A DNA stretch of 64,000 nt from Gaoshiqia sediminis (GCF_025907915.1 NZ_JAPAAF010000001.1:186001-250000), one strand, 5' to 3'. Counted from the stretch's first letter, positions 28,195 to 36,418 are shown. Notes: generated by a model not told the origin, from the letters alone. Translations and numbers: made by a program.

Positions 28195-28701
28195 TTAAAG
28201 TTTACGTTCCAGTTTTTCTTTCAACAGATTGAGCGCCTTGTTCATGTGCTTTTCCACTCCCTTGTTGCTGATATTCAGGCTTTCGGCAATTTCGGTGTAA
28301 GTCATTTTGTCGATGCGGCTCATTAAAAAGACGGCCCTGGTTTTTTCGGGGATGCCAGCCAATGCCAATTGCACTTTTTTGTCAAACTCTTTCATCTCCA
28401 TAATAAACTCGGGTGATTCCTGGTCGTGCTCCTGGTTGAGCGAGCTGGCAAAGTTGAAGCGGATGTTTTGTCGGCGGTGGTGCTTAAAGTACAGGTTTTT
28501 TGCCACCGTGAACAGAAAGGCCCGAACGGTAGTCTTTCTGTTCTTCCGCTGTTCTTCCCATAAGGTGACAAAAACATCCTGGGTGAGGTCTTCGGCAAGG
28601 GCAATGTCTCCTGACAGATAATACAAATAGTTTCGAATGTGTCCGTAATGTTCATCAAAAACATCTTTAAACCAGCCAACGTCTGTTTCTTCTTGCCTCA
28701 T
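28195..28701 (-). CDS. ECF RNA polymerase sigma-70 factor
   Basis: 168-residue sigma factor with region 2 (about 10-80, FKDVFDEHYGHIRNYLYYLSGDIALAEDLTQDVFVTLWE) and region 4 helix-turn-helix (about 115-165, AGIPEKTRAVFLMSRIDKMTYTEIAESLNISNKGVEKHM). It belongs to the FecI-like group of Bacteroidota. It is first in a five-gene minus-strand operon and is probably released when the receptor is loaded and FecR is signalled. A -7-like box TATATTTG lies upstream at 28732-28739 on the minus strand. Confidence 0.92.
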   Translation of the reverse strand: MRQEETDVGWFKDVFDEHYGHIRNYLYYLSGDIALAEDLTQDVFVTLWEEQRKNRKTTVRAFLFTVAKNLYFKHHRRQNIRFNFASSLNQEHDQESPEFIMEMKEFDKKVQLALAGIPEKTRAVFLMSRIDKMTYTEIAESLNISNKGVEKHMNKALNLLKEKLERKL

Positions 28702-28731
28702 TCAGCCGAAATTTATTGAATATAATCCCTA

Positions 28732-28739
28732 CAAATATA
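28732..28739 (-). promoter_or_regulatory. -7 promoter box before the ECF sigma gene
   Basis: Minus strand TATATTTG matches TAnnTTTG exactly, 31 bases before the ATG. No -33 TTG at normal spacing was found. Confidence 0.4.
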
Positions 28740-28807
28740 ATTATCCTGTCCAGATTCCACTGCTTTTTTAAAAACGTTGATTGCGGAATTTATTGCACTT
28801 TTGTGCT

Positions 28808-29731
28808 ATGAAACAAAAAGGGTTTTTCTCCGGTACGATTTTTTTGGCCATCGTGGCCTGCTTGCTTTGGTCGTCTGCATTTGTGGGTGTAAAAATTGGG
28901 TTGAAGTACCACACGCCTTTTCAGTTTGCCGGAGTGCGGTTTGTGATTTCCGGGCTGATGCTGATTGTCTATTTCAACAACATGCAGAATTATTGGAAGG
29001 AGGTAAGGCGAAACTGGCGATTTATTGCGCTGATTTCGGGTTTGCAAACTGTACTTCAGTATTCGTTGTTCTATTCGGGGATTAATTTGTTGCCAGCCTC
29101 CATTTCAGCCATGATCATTGGCTCGTCGCCGCTGTTTATTTCGGTGGTGTCGCATTTTAGTTTTCACAACGACAAGATGGATTGGCTGAAAAGTCTGAGC
29201 ATTTTGTTGGGGGTGGCGGGTGTTGCCATCATCAGTTTGAGCCGGAGCGAATTGTCAACGGGGTTGCAGATCAGTTTGTTGGGTGTGGCTTTGCTGTTAC
29301 TCAATAACTTGGTGAGTGGATTATCGAATGTGTTGGTGGCCAAAAAACCAAATACCATTTCGCCGGTGGTGCTAAGTTCTTCGTCGCTGCTATTTGGCGG
29401 GATTGGTTTACTGCTGATTTCGGTGCCGGTAGAAGGCTTTGGGCTGAGGGCTGTTTCAATCGAATATGTTGTGGCTCTGGCTTGGCTGAGTTTTTTGTCG
29501 GCTGCGGCCTTTGCCATTTGGTTTACCTTGTTGCACCGTCCGGGGGTGAAGGTTTCTGAATTAAATACCTGGAAGTTTTTAATCCCGGTTTCCGGGGCAG
29601 CCCTGAGCTGGATCATTTTACCAAACGAAAATCCCGACTGGGTTTCGGTGAGCGGCATGCTGGTGATCGCCTCGTCGCTGTTAATTATGAACTACTCCAA
29701 CCGGAGGGCGATTGTCCGGAATGTAAAATGA
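28808..29731 (+). CDS. EamA/DMT-superfamily transporter
   Basis: Inner-membrane transporter of 307 residues with about ten helices in two EamA halves (roughly 10-140 and 155-300). Family features are the N-terminal ACLLWSSAFVGVKIGLKYHTPFQFAGVRF and GINLLPASISAMIIGSSPLF of the first half. The ATG at 28808 gives a short charged N-terminus before helix 1; the frame from 28781 adds nine uncharacteristic residues. Substrate unknown (amino acids, metabolites or drugs in relatives). It is divergent from the sigma operon and stands alone. Confidence 0.85.
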   Translation: MKQKGFFSGTIFLAIVACLLWSSAFVGVKIGLKYHTPFQFAGVRFVISGLMLIVYFNNMQNYWKEVRRNWRFIALISGLQTVLQYSLFYSGINLLPASISAMIIGSSPLFISVVSHFSFHNDKMDWLKSLSILLGVAGVAIISLSRSELSTGLQISLLGVALLLLNNLVSGLSNVLVAKKPNTISPVVLSSSSLLFGGIGLLLISVPVEGFGLRAVSIEYVVALAWLSFLSAAAFAIWFTLLHRPGVKVSELNTWKFLIPVSGAALSWIILPNENPDWVSVSGMLVIASSLLIMNYSNRRAIVRNVK

Positions 29732-29764
29732 AAGATGTTTTTTAATATAATTTGTATTTTGCGA

Positions 29765-29794
29765 TTGAAAAAATAAAGTTAATTCGTACTTTTA
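29765..29794 (+). promoter_or_regulatory. Promoter of the flotillin operon
   Basis: TTG at 29765-29767 and TACTTTTA at 29787-29794 with a 19-base spacer. The last base of the -7 box departs from TAnnTTTG. Confidence 0.5.
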
Positions 29795-29821
29795 ACAGAA
29801 GTAAAACTATCAACTTTTGTT

Positions 29822-30415
29822 ATGATCTTATCTATCTTACCTGAATGGCAAACACTCAACTTGCTTGAACAAATCTATTGGATCGTTACCTTGCCTTCTA
29901 CCGTGTTTTTCCTTATTTTGCTGGTTACCACTATCATTGGTGCTGAAGTGGAGGCTGAGGTTGAAACGGGTATTGATACCTCCCTTGCCGATGGCGACAG
30001 CATTCCATTCCAGTTCCTTTCGTTAAAGAATATTGTGGCTTTTTTTGTCATGTTCGGCTGGTCAGGACTGGGTTTTTCCAGTATCGGGCTGGCTAATTGG
30101 CTCACGATCCTGCTGTCAGTATTGTGTGGCCTTTTGATGATGTTTGCTATGGCTTCATTGTTTTATTTTATGTCGAAACTGGCCGAAACGGGGACCTTGA
30201 AAATGAAAAATGCCATCGGCCGCTTGGGCGAAGTTTATCTGACCATCCCCAAAAAAAGGGCCGGTATGGGTAAAGTCCAGCTGACGGTGCAGGGATCGCT
30301 CCGGACCTTGGATGCCATTACCGATGACGAAGAACCAATCGTTACGTCGGCCATTATTCAGGTGGTTGATGTGATTGACGACCAAATCCTTTTGGTAAAA
30401 AGAAACTCCAACTAA
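29822..30415 (+). CDS. OB-fold membrane protein, flotillin partner (YqiJ/NfeD-like)
   Basis: 197-residue inner-membrane protein with three hydrophobic segments (about 22-42, 66-86 and 92-118) and a C-terminal soluble beta-rich domain (about 130-195, GRLGEVYLTIPKKRAGMGKVQLTVQG) with the look of the OB-fold domain of YqiJ/YuaF/NfeD proteins. Such proteins are encoded next to flotillins and help organise membrane microdomains. The flotillin gene starts 18 bases downstream. There is no protease domain. I assign the family from layout and neighbour, with moderate similarity visible by eye. Confidence 0.75.
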   Translation: MILSILPEWQTLNLLEQIYWIVTLPSTVFFLILLVTTIIGAEVEAEVETGIDTSLADGDSIPFQFLSLKNIVAFFVMFGWSGLGFSSIGLANWLTILLSVLCGLLMMFAMASLFYFMSKLAETGTLKMKNAIGRLGEVYLTIPKKRAGMGKVQLTVQGSLRTLDAITDDEEPIVTSAIIQVVDVIDDQILLVKRNSN

Positions 30416-30433
30416 AAATCAATATTAACTACT

Positions 30434-31849
30434 ATGGACAATTACTTTGTTATCATGGTCAGCATTGCTGTCCTGTTCTTGTTTATCATTATTGTAGCGA
30501 TGACAAAACGCTACAAACGTTGCCCTTCCGACCGCATTTTGGTGGTGTACGGGAAGGTCGGAAAGGGAATTAACAGCGAATCCCGTTCGGCGAAATGTAT
30601 CCACGGGGGTGCCGCTTTTATTTGGCCAATCATTCATGCGTATGAATTTCTGGATCTGACTCCCATATCCATCGAAATTAACCTGCGGAGCGCGCTGAGT
30701 AAACAGAACATCCGGGTGGATGTGCCTTCACGCTTTACCGTCGGGATTTCTACCGAGCCAAGCATTATGAACAATGCTGCTGAACGTTTGCTGGGTCTCA
30801 GTCAGGAATCAATCAGTAACCTGGCCAAGGACATTATTTTTGGTCAGTTGCGTTTGGTGGTGGCCACCATGGAAATTGAAGAGATCAACAGTAACCGCGA
30901 TAAATTTTTGGCGGCCGTTTCATCCAATGTGGAGGCCGAACTCAAAAAGATTGGCTTGAAGCTGATCAACGTGAACGTGACCGATATCAACGACGAGTCG
31001 GGCTATATTGAAGCGCTTGGTAAGGAAGCGGCGGCAAAAGCGATCAACGATGCCAAGAAAAGTGTCGCCGAAAAGAACCGCGACGGTGAAATCGGGCAGG
31101 CCGATGCGCATCAGGAACAGCGCGTGCAAGTAGCGGCTGCCGATGCGACTGCTGTTGAAGGTGAAAACGTGGCCCGTGTAACCATTGCCAACTCGGATGC
31201 AGAACGGCGCGAAAAGGAAGCCGAAGCGATGCGCAAAGCGGTGGCCGCCGAGAAAGTAAAACAGGCCAAAGCCCTTGAAGAAGCCTATGCCGCTGAAAGA
31301 GAGGCCGAGATGGTGCGTGCCGCTCGTGATAAGGCTACGCAAACCGCGAATATTGTGGTACCAGCCGAAATCGATAAACAGAAAGTTGAAATTGATGCTG
31401 AAGCGTTGGCCGAGCAAATTCGCCGTCATGCAAAAGGGGAGGCCGACGCTATTTATATGAAAATGGAAGCTCAGGCAAAAGGTATTTATGAAATTTTGAG
31501 TAAGCAGGCCGAAGGTTTCGACATGCTGGTGAAAGCCGCAGGCAATAACTCGAAAGATGCCGTGATGATGATGATTGCCGACAAATTACCCGAGTTGGTT
31601 AAAACACAGGTGGAAGCCATCAAAAATATTAAAATTGACAAGGTTACGGTTTGGGAAACCGGAAACGGGAAGGATGGTAAAACGTCAACAGCCAACTTTA
31701 TGCAGGGTATGTTGGGCGCCATTCCGCCATTGGATGATATTTTTAAAACTGCGGGGATGGAATTGCCTGACTATTTAAAAGGGAAAACCGTTGCTCCGGA
31801 AAAGCCAATTGAATCTGACGAATCTCAGATAAAGAAAACAGATGCGTAA
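30434..31849 (+). CDS. Flotillin-like SPFH-domain protein
   Basis: 471-residue membrane scaffold: N-terminal anchor helix (about 5-22), SPFH/band 7 domain (about 30-200, CPSDRILVVYGKVGKG then HGGAAFIWPIIHAYEFLDLTP and VTDINDESGYIEALG) and a long Glu/Ala-rich coiled coil (about 205-350) ending in a conserved flotillin C-terminal region. Flotillins form rings or rafts at the inner membrane and influence secretion and signalling complexes. It is co-transcribed with the OB-fold partner upstream and followed by a terminator. Confidence 0.9.
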   Translation: MDNYFVIMVSIAVLFLFIIIVAMTKRYKRCPSDRILVVYGKVGKGINSESRSAKCIHGGAAFIWPIIHAYEFLDLTPISIEINLRSALSKQNIRVDVPSRFTVGISTEPSIMNNAAERLLGLSQESISNLAKDIIFGQLRLVVATMEIEEINSNRDKFLAAVSSNVEAELKKIGLKLINVNVTDINDESGYIEALGKEAAAKAINDAKKSVAEKNRDGEIGQADAHQEQRVQVAAADATAVEGENVARVTIANSDAERREKEAEAMRKAVAAEKVKQAKALEEAYAAEREAEMVRAARDKATQTANIVVPAEIDKQKVEIDAEALAEQIRRHAKGEADAIYMKMEAQAKGIYEILSKQAEGFDMLVKAAGNNSKDAVMMMIADKLPELVKTQVEAIKNIKIDKVTVWETGNGKDGKTSTANFMQGMLGAIPPLDDIFKTAGMELPDYLKGKTVAPEKPIESDESQIKKTDA

Positions 31850-31872
31850 TCTGTCCTACAGGATTTGAGTTT

Positions 31873-31902
31873 AAAAGGGTGGCCGCTTGGCTGCCCTTTT
31901 TC
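31873..31902 (+). terminator. Terminator of the flotillin operon
   Basis: AAAAGGG/CCCTTTT arms with an inner GGCC-GCTT-GGC helix and a T-run that overlaps the stop codon of the convergent SRPBCC gene. Confidence 0.7.
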
Positions 31903-32329
31903 ATGCTCGTTCAACCTCTGCCTTTAATTCCAACAGGCTTTTCTTCATGCCGTTGGCCAGCGCTTTTTGCATCAGTCCGGCCCCAAAACCTTCGACTGAT
32001 TCCTCAACCACTACCAGGGTGCGGTTTCCTTCGGGATAAAAAGTCCAGTTGTGTACTGCCTTGAGCCAAAGCATCCTACCTGTCCAGCCAAATTCGAGAG
32101 GAGCAGCAGCTGTGTGAACATCAGATTTTATGGAAAAACCGTCGGCTTTCCAGTCGAAACTGGTGCCCGGGACTATCTTGCCGTGTAGCTTGGTTTTGCT
32201 GACCCCGCTTTGCCAATGTGCCCAATTGCGGATATCAGCGAGGATAGCATAAACCCGATCAGCCGGAGCATCAATCAGCAGCTCTTCCCGGTGCCAGGCT
32301 GGTGCATTTTTGTTGGTTTCAATTTTCAT
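31901..32329 (-). CDS. SRPBCC-domain protein (polyketide cyclase/dehydrase-like)
   Basis: 142-residue cytoplasmic protein with a START-like hydrophobic-pocket fold: ELLIDAPADRVYAILADIRNWAHWQ at the N-terminus and a C-terminal amphipathic helix (FGAGLMQKALANGMKKSLLELKAEVE). Family members bind small hydrophobic ligands or act as cyclases or toxin-like proteins; no specific role can be read. The ATG giving MKIETNKN is used; a longer frame adds 20 poorly conserved residues. It is divergent from the TetR-controlled efflux operon, so it may share that regulation. Confidence 0.75.
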   Translation of the reverse strand: MKIETNKNAPAWHREELLIDAPADRVYAILADIRNWAHWQSGVSKTKLHGKIVPGTSFDWKADGFSIKSDVHTAAAPLEFGWTGRMLWLKAVHNWTFYPEGNRTLVVVEESVEGFGAGLMQKALANGMKKSLLELKAEVERA

Positions 32330-32449
32330 GATGTGCAGGTTTTCCTTCTGTTTAAACAAGTAAAATACCTTCAGGTTTACGGCATACAATTACTTCAAAG
32401 GAATACGAGCATGTGTATAGGCCAGAAAATCAGGCCTTATAATAAATCA

Positions 32450-32465
32450 TTAACCGGATGGTTAA
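32450..32465 (+). promoter_or_regulatory. TetR operator candidate 1
   Basis: TTAAC-CGGATG-GTTAA, a perfect 5-6-5 palindrome (6-4-6 if the flanking C/G pair is counted), upstream of the -33 box of the TetR gene. Confidence 0.6.
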
Positions 32466-32482
32466 ATGTTTTGGTCAAAATA

Positions 32483-32514
32483 TTTGGAGTTTCTGATTTG
32501 GGAATATATTTTTG
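32483..32514 (+). promoter_or_regulatory. Promoter of the TetR/efflux operon
   Basis: TTTG at 32483-32486, a 20-base spacer and TATTTTTG at 32507-32514 match both Bacteroidota boxes. It lies between the two TTAAC palindromes. Confidence 0.65.
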
Positions 32515-32521
32515 CCACGAA

Positions 32522-32539
32522 TTTAACCATGTAGTTAAA
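32522..32539 (+). promoter_or_regulatory. TetR operator candidate 2
   Basis: TTTAAC-CATGTA-GTTAAA, a perfect 6-6-6 palindrome sharing TTAAC-N6-GTTAA with site 1, placed over the expected transcription start and 13 bases before the ATG. Confidence 0.6.
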
Positions 32540-32552
32540 CCTTTTTGTCAAA

Positions 32553-33164
32553 ATGAGTGCAAGGAAAGATAATACCGAAGAAAAAATCCTGGATGCAGCC
32601 ACCACCGTGTTTGTACGAAAGGGTATGGACGGCGCGCGGATGCAGGAGATTGCCGACGAAGCCGGCATTAATAAAGCTTTGTTGCATTATTATTTCAGAA
32701 GCAAAGACAAGCTGTTTGATGCCATTTTCAGCAAAATCATTGGTTTTGCCTTCCCGAAAATCGGACAAATCCTCCAGTCGGATATGGATTTTACATCCAA
32801 AGTTGAACAAGCTATCGATACTTACATCGATTTGCTGCTGAAATATCCTTACCTGCCGGGTTTCATTTTGAAGGAAATCAATCGTGACCCTTCAGTCTTT
32901 TTCAAGTTGGTGATGAAGCATGGATTCAACATCAAACCCATCCTGCAAATCATTTCCGATGCGATGGATCGCGGCGAAATCGTTTGTATGAAACCGGAAC
33001 ACCTCGTGGTGAATGTAATCGGGCTGTGTGTCTTCCCGTTCGCAGCCAGGCCAGTGATCAGTTTTTTGGCTTTTAACGAAGACAAGGCTGCCACGCAAGC
33101 CTTTTTGGAAGAACGAAAACAAGAAGTAAAACAATTTGTCCTCAGGGCCATTGAACCCAAATAA
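32553..33164 (+). CDS. TetR/AcrR-family transcriptional regulator
   Basis: 203-residue repressor with an N-terminal helix-turn-helix (about 10-55, EEKILDAATTVFVRKGMDGARMQEIADEAGINKALLHYYFRSKDKLF) and a ligand-binding helical C-terminus. It heads the operon that continues with TolC (10-base gap), HlyD, ATPases and permeases, so it most likely controls this efflux system and itself. Two TTAAC-N6-GTTAA palindromes bracket its promoter. The ligand is unknown. Confidence 0.9.
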   Translation: MSARKDNTEEKILDAATTVFVRKGMDGARMQEIADEAGINKALLHYYFRSKDKLFDAIFSKIIGFAFPKIGQILQSDMDFTSKVEQAIDTYIDLLLKYPYLPGFILKEINRDPSVFFKLVMKHGFNIKPILQIISDAMDRGEIVCMKPEHLVVNVIGLCVFPFAARPVISFLAFNEDKAATQAFLEERKQEVKQFVLRAIEPK

Positions 33165-33174
33165 AAAGAAAACA

Positions 33175-34434
33175 ATGATCAGAAAACAAGTGCTGTTTTG
33201 GTTGCTGTTACCGGCTCAGCTGGTAATGGCGCAAGGGCCGGTAAGTTTGAACGATTGCCAGCAGTGGGCGCGCGAGCAACATCCGTTGCTGAAGCAGGAA
33301 GAACTTTACCGGCAGATGAGTGAAATGAAATTGAAAAACCTGGAGAACAACCACCTGCCTCAAATCAACCTGAACGCCCAAGCCACGTATCAGTCGGATG
33401 TTACCCAAATCGGCATTTCCATGCCGGGAATCGATTTTCCGGGAGTATCAAAAGATCAGTACAAAGCTTACCTGGATGTTCGCCAAAACATTTGGGACGG
33501 CGGCATTACAAAAGCGAACGAAATGCTCGAAAAAGCACAGGATGAAGCCAACCGGCAAGGCGTGGAAGTGGAGCTTTACCAGGTAAAGGAGCAGGTGAAC
33601 AGTTTGTTTTTCACCAGTTTTTTTATCCAGCAAAACCTGGACATCCTGGCCAAAAAACAGGAAACGATCGAAACCCGCAGAAAGCAAGTGGAGTCGGGTG
33701 TAACGCACGGCGTGGTGCTGGCTTCAGACTTGGATTTGTTGCTGGCTGAACTGATTAAATTGAAGCAACAACAAACCGAACTGCAATCGGGCCGAGAAAC
33801 AGTACTGGCTGCCCTGGCCATCCTGACCGGGAAGCAGCCTGCCGATCTGGACCAACTGGTGATTGAATCGCCGGATCTGATTCAGGGAAACGATCTCAAC
33901 CGACCCGAACTGGACTTCTTTGACATGCAAACCGAGCTGCTTTCGGCTTCGTCGGATTTGCTGCAAAAGAAACGTAACCCCAAACTCTTCGGCTTTGGCC
34001 AGGCTGGTTACGGGCGTCCGGGGCTGAACATGCTGAACGATGATTTTGATACCTATTATTTGGTTGGCGTGGGGTTGAACTGGACGGTTTTCGACTGGAA
34101 AAATACCAAACGCGAACAGGAAGTGGTCCGCCTGCAGCAGGAGATGGTGCAAACACAACAGCAACAGTTTGAGCGAAACATCAACATAGCGCTCGACGGC
34201 GAATCCAGAAAGATCAGACAATTACAGGATATGCAGGAAAGCGACCGGGAGCTGATTGCCGTACAGGAACGCATCACCCAAAGTTCGGCAGCGAAGCTGG
34301 AAAACGGCGCCATCACTATGGCCGACTACCTGCAGGATTTGAACGCCGAGGTGGCCGCCCGGATTACGCTCGAAACCCGAAAAATACAGTTGGAAGCTGT
34401 CAAGATCAATTATCAAACTATCCAGGGAAAATAA
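33175..34434 (+). CDS. TolC-family outer-membrane efflux channel
   Basis: 419-residue outer-membrane factor with a signal peptide ending MAQ (about residue 20) and two long coiled-coil repeats of the OMF fold, visible as LNDCQQWAREQHPLLKQEE near the start and the matching second repeat near residue 230. Trimers form the outer-membrane and periplasmic tunnel for the HlyD/ABC pump encoded downstream. The ATG at 33175 is chosen because it starts the signal peptide; the frame from 33136 overlaps the TetR gene. Confidence 0.88.
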   Translation: MIRKQVLFWLLLPAQLVMAQGPVSLNDCQQWAREQHPLLKQEELYRQMSEMKLKNLENNHLPQINLNAQATYQSDVTQIGISMPGIDFPGVSKDQYKAYLDVRQNIWDGGITKANEMLEKAQDEANRQGVEVELYQVKEQVNSLFFTSFFIQQNLDILAKKQETIETRRKQVESGVTHGVVLASDLDLLLAELIKLKQQQTELQSGRETVLAALAILTGKQPADLDQLVIESPDLIQGNDLNRPELDFFDMQTELLSASSDLLQKKRNPKLFGFGQAGYGRPGLNMLNDDFDTYYLVGVGLNWTVFDWKNTKREQEVVRLQQEMVQTQQQQFERNINIALDGESRKIRQLQDMQESDRELIAVQERITQSSAAKLENGAITMADYLQDLNAEVAARITLETRKIQLEAVKINYQTIQGK

Positions 34435-34452
34435 CTTTTAAACGCGATAAAA

Positions 34453-35331
34453 ATGAAATTTCAATACGTATTGGCGCTGGCCTTTTTGGTGCTGTCAGCC
34501 TGTAAGGGAAATGAGGAAAAGTCGGATGCTTTTGGCAACTTCGAAACCGACGAAACCATTGTATCGGCTGAAATGGCTGGCAAACTGGTGAGTTTTCAGT
34601 CCGAAACCGGCGACCTGGTGGAAACAGGACAACTGCTGGGCATAGTGGACACTACCCAGATCAGCTTGCAGCTGAAACAGCTGGAAGCACAGCAACAAGC
34701 CGTAGCCGCTAAAAAAGTGAACGTGCGCGCCCAGGTGGAAGTGCTGAAAGAACAAATCCGGGCGCTGGAAACCAACCAGCAACGCGTTCATAAGCTGTTT
34801 GCCGAAAAAGCTGCCACCCAACAACAGGTGGACGATGTGGACGGGCAAATGCGCGTACTGGGAAAGCAGGTGGAAAGCCTGAACTCCCAGTTCGTATCCA
34901 TCAGTAGTGAGTTGAATGTACTGTCGGCACAAATGAATGTAGTGAAAGACCAGCTTGCGAAGTGTTTTATCTACAGCCCCATGCAAGGCATTGTACTGGA
35001 AACGTATGTAGAGCAAGGAGAGCTGGCCGCCCCCGGAAAAGCGGTGGTCAAGCTGGGCGATCTTTCCGAACTCGACTTGCGAGTGTATGTTAGTGGCGCC
35101 CAGTTGCCCCACATCAAATTGGGACAGCAGGTAGAAGTGCTGATCGATCAAGACAAAACCGAAAACCAATCCTTGCAGGGAACGGTAAGTTGGATTTCGT
35201 CCGAAGCCGAATTCACGCCCAAAATCATTCAAACCAAAGAGGAACGGGTAAAGCTGGTGTACGCCGTGAAGGTGACCGTGAAAAACGATGGCCGCCTGAA
35301 AATAGGTATGCCGGGCGAAGTGAATTTTTAA
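34453..35331 (+). CDS. HlyD-family membrane fusion lipoprotein of the efflux pump
   Basis: 292-residue periplasmic adaptor (YbhG-like). Lipoprotein signal with lipobox VLSAC near residue 17, a biotinyl-lipoyl half (FQSETGDLVETGQLLGIVDT), a long helical hairpin (about 75-165, rich in Gln/Glu heptads), the second lipoyl half (SPMQGIVLETYVEQGELAAPG) and a beta-barrel domain to the end. It joins TolC to the ABC permeases. It is 18 bases after TolC; the gap to the first ATPase gene is about 100 bases and contains a short repeat array. Confidence 0.9.
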   Translation: MKFQYVLALAFLVLSACKGNEEKSDAFGNFETDETIVSAEMAGKLVSFQSETGDLVETGQLLGIVDTTQISLQLKQLEAQQQAVAAKKVNVRAQVEVLKEQIRALETNQQRVHKLFAEKAATQQQVDDVDGQMRVLGKQVESLNSQFVSISSELNVLSAQMNVVKDQLAKCFIYSPMQGIVLETYVEQGELAAPGKAVVKLGDLSELDLRVYVSGAQLPHIKLGQQVEVLIDQDKTENQSLQGTVSWISSEAEFTPKIIQTKEERVKLVYAVKVTVKNDGRLKIGMPGEVNF

Positions 35332-35353
35332 CCGTCGAAAGACAAACAAGCTT

Positions 35354-35393
35354 ATGTTGGCAGCGGCTGGCAGCTAGCGACCAGTCACCAGCT
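35354..35393. repeat. Degenerate heptamer array (ACCAGTC type) between HlyD and ATPase genes
   Basis: The stretch GCTGGCA-GCTAGCG-ACCAGTC-ACCAGCT reads as imperfect 7-base units containing CCAG or its complement CTGG. It is weaker than the arrays further down the operon and has no gene between paired arms. Confidence 0.45.
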
Positions 35394-35435
35394 GAAGGCT
35401 ATACGAAATGTGAAACTTGAAATCTGTACCGTAAC

Positions 35436-36344
35436 ATGATCAACGTTGAAAACCTCTCGAAATCCTACAAGGATGTAAAAGCGCTGGACGACATCTCGTT
35501 TTCGGTGAACAAAGGCGAACTGTTCGGGCTGATCGGGCCCGACGGCGCCGGCAAAACCACGCTGATGCGCATCCTGATGACCCTGTTGGTACCCGACAGC
35601 GGCAAGGCCAAAATGGCTGGTCTGGATGTGATTTCGGAATATAAAAATATCAGGCAGCTGGTTGGCTACATGCCTGGACGTTTTTCGCTGTACCAGGACT
35701 TGAGTGTGGAAGAGAACCTGGAGTTTTTTGCCACCGTGTTCGGGACTACCGTTGCCGAAAATTACGAGCTGATTAAAGACATCTACGTGCAGATAGAGCC
35801 CTTCAAAACCCGGCTGGCCGGAAAGCTGTCGGGGGGGATGAAGCAGAAGCTGGCCCTCTCGTGCGCCCTTATCCACAAACCCGAAATTTTGGTGCTCGAC
35901 GAGCCCACCACCGGCGTGGATGCCGTATCGCGCAAAGAATTTTGGGAGATGTTGAAACATTTGCAGCAGCAGGGCATCACCATCCTGGTTTCGACTCCCT
36001 ACATGGACGAAGCCAGCCTGTGCGACCGCGTGGCACTCATGCAAAAGGGCCGCATTCTTTGCATCGATTCGCCGGCCCGCATTGTGGAAAACTACACGCG
36101 CACGCTCCTGGCTGTTCGCTCCAATGAGATGCACCGTCTGATCAGCGATCTGAGGGAATGTCCGCAGGTGGAAACGGCCTACGCTTTCGGTCAGTTTGTC
36201 CACGTCACCCCAAAAGAGGAGGACCTGGAAGCCGTGGAGCTGGAACGCTACCTGTTGGGCAAAAAGCATCAAAACCTGCAGGTATTCGAAACCAACCCGG
36301 GTATCGAGGATGTGTTTATGGGACTGATGGCAGGGAACGAGTAG
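35436..36344 (+). CDS. ABC transporter ATP-binding protein 1 (YbhF N-half-like)
   Basis: 302-residue ATPase for the efflux pump. Walker A is GPDGAGKTT (near residue 39), the signature is LSGGMKQKLAL (near 132) and Walker B is ILVLDEPTTGVD (near 152), followed by the H-loop region STPYMDEA in which the usual switch His is replaced by Pro-Tyr context. A C-terminal domain of about 80 residues follows. With ATPase 2 it corresponds to the two halves of fused YbhF. Its stop codon overlaps the first unit of a GAGTNNN repeat array. Confidence 0.9.
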   Translation: MINVENLSKSYKDVKALDDISFSVNKGELFGLIGPDGAGKTTLMRILMTLLVPDSGKAKMAGLDVISEYKNIRQLVGYMPGRFSLYQDLSVEENLEFFATVFGTTVAENYELIKDIYVQIEPFKTRLAGKLSGGMKQKLALSCALIHKPEILVLDEPTTGVDAVSRKEFWEMLKHLQQQGITILVSTPYMDEASLCDRVALMQKGRILCIDSPARIVENYTRTLLAVRSNEMHRLISDLRECPQVETAYAFGQFVHVTPKEEDLEAVELERYLLGKKHQNLQVFETNPGIEDVFMGLMAGNE

Positions 36345-36366
36345 TGAGTCGCGAGTAGTGAGAATT
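36339..36366. repeat. Orphan GAGTNNN heptamer array after ATPase 1
   Basis: GAGTAGT-GAGTCGC-GAGTAGT followed by a decayed GAGAATT. It begins inside the last codons of ATPase 1. The unit matches that flanking the first S23 gene, but no inverted partner or S23 gene lies in this gap. Confidence 0.7.
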
Positions 36367-36373
36367 TGTCTTT

Positions 36374-36418
36374 AGCCCTGAAAGGGGGATAGAACAATCG
36401 CTCAGGGCAACGCCCCGG
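36374..36418. repeat. Palindromic intergenic element (AGCCCTGAAAGGG...CAGGGCAACGCCCC)
   Basis: Nested complementarity: CCCTG near 377 with CAGGG near 403, and GGGC-AAC-GCCC at its right end. It has the form of a short dispersed extragenic repeat; copy number elsewhere cannot be seen here. Confidence 0.45.
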
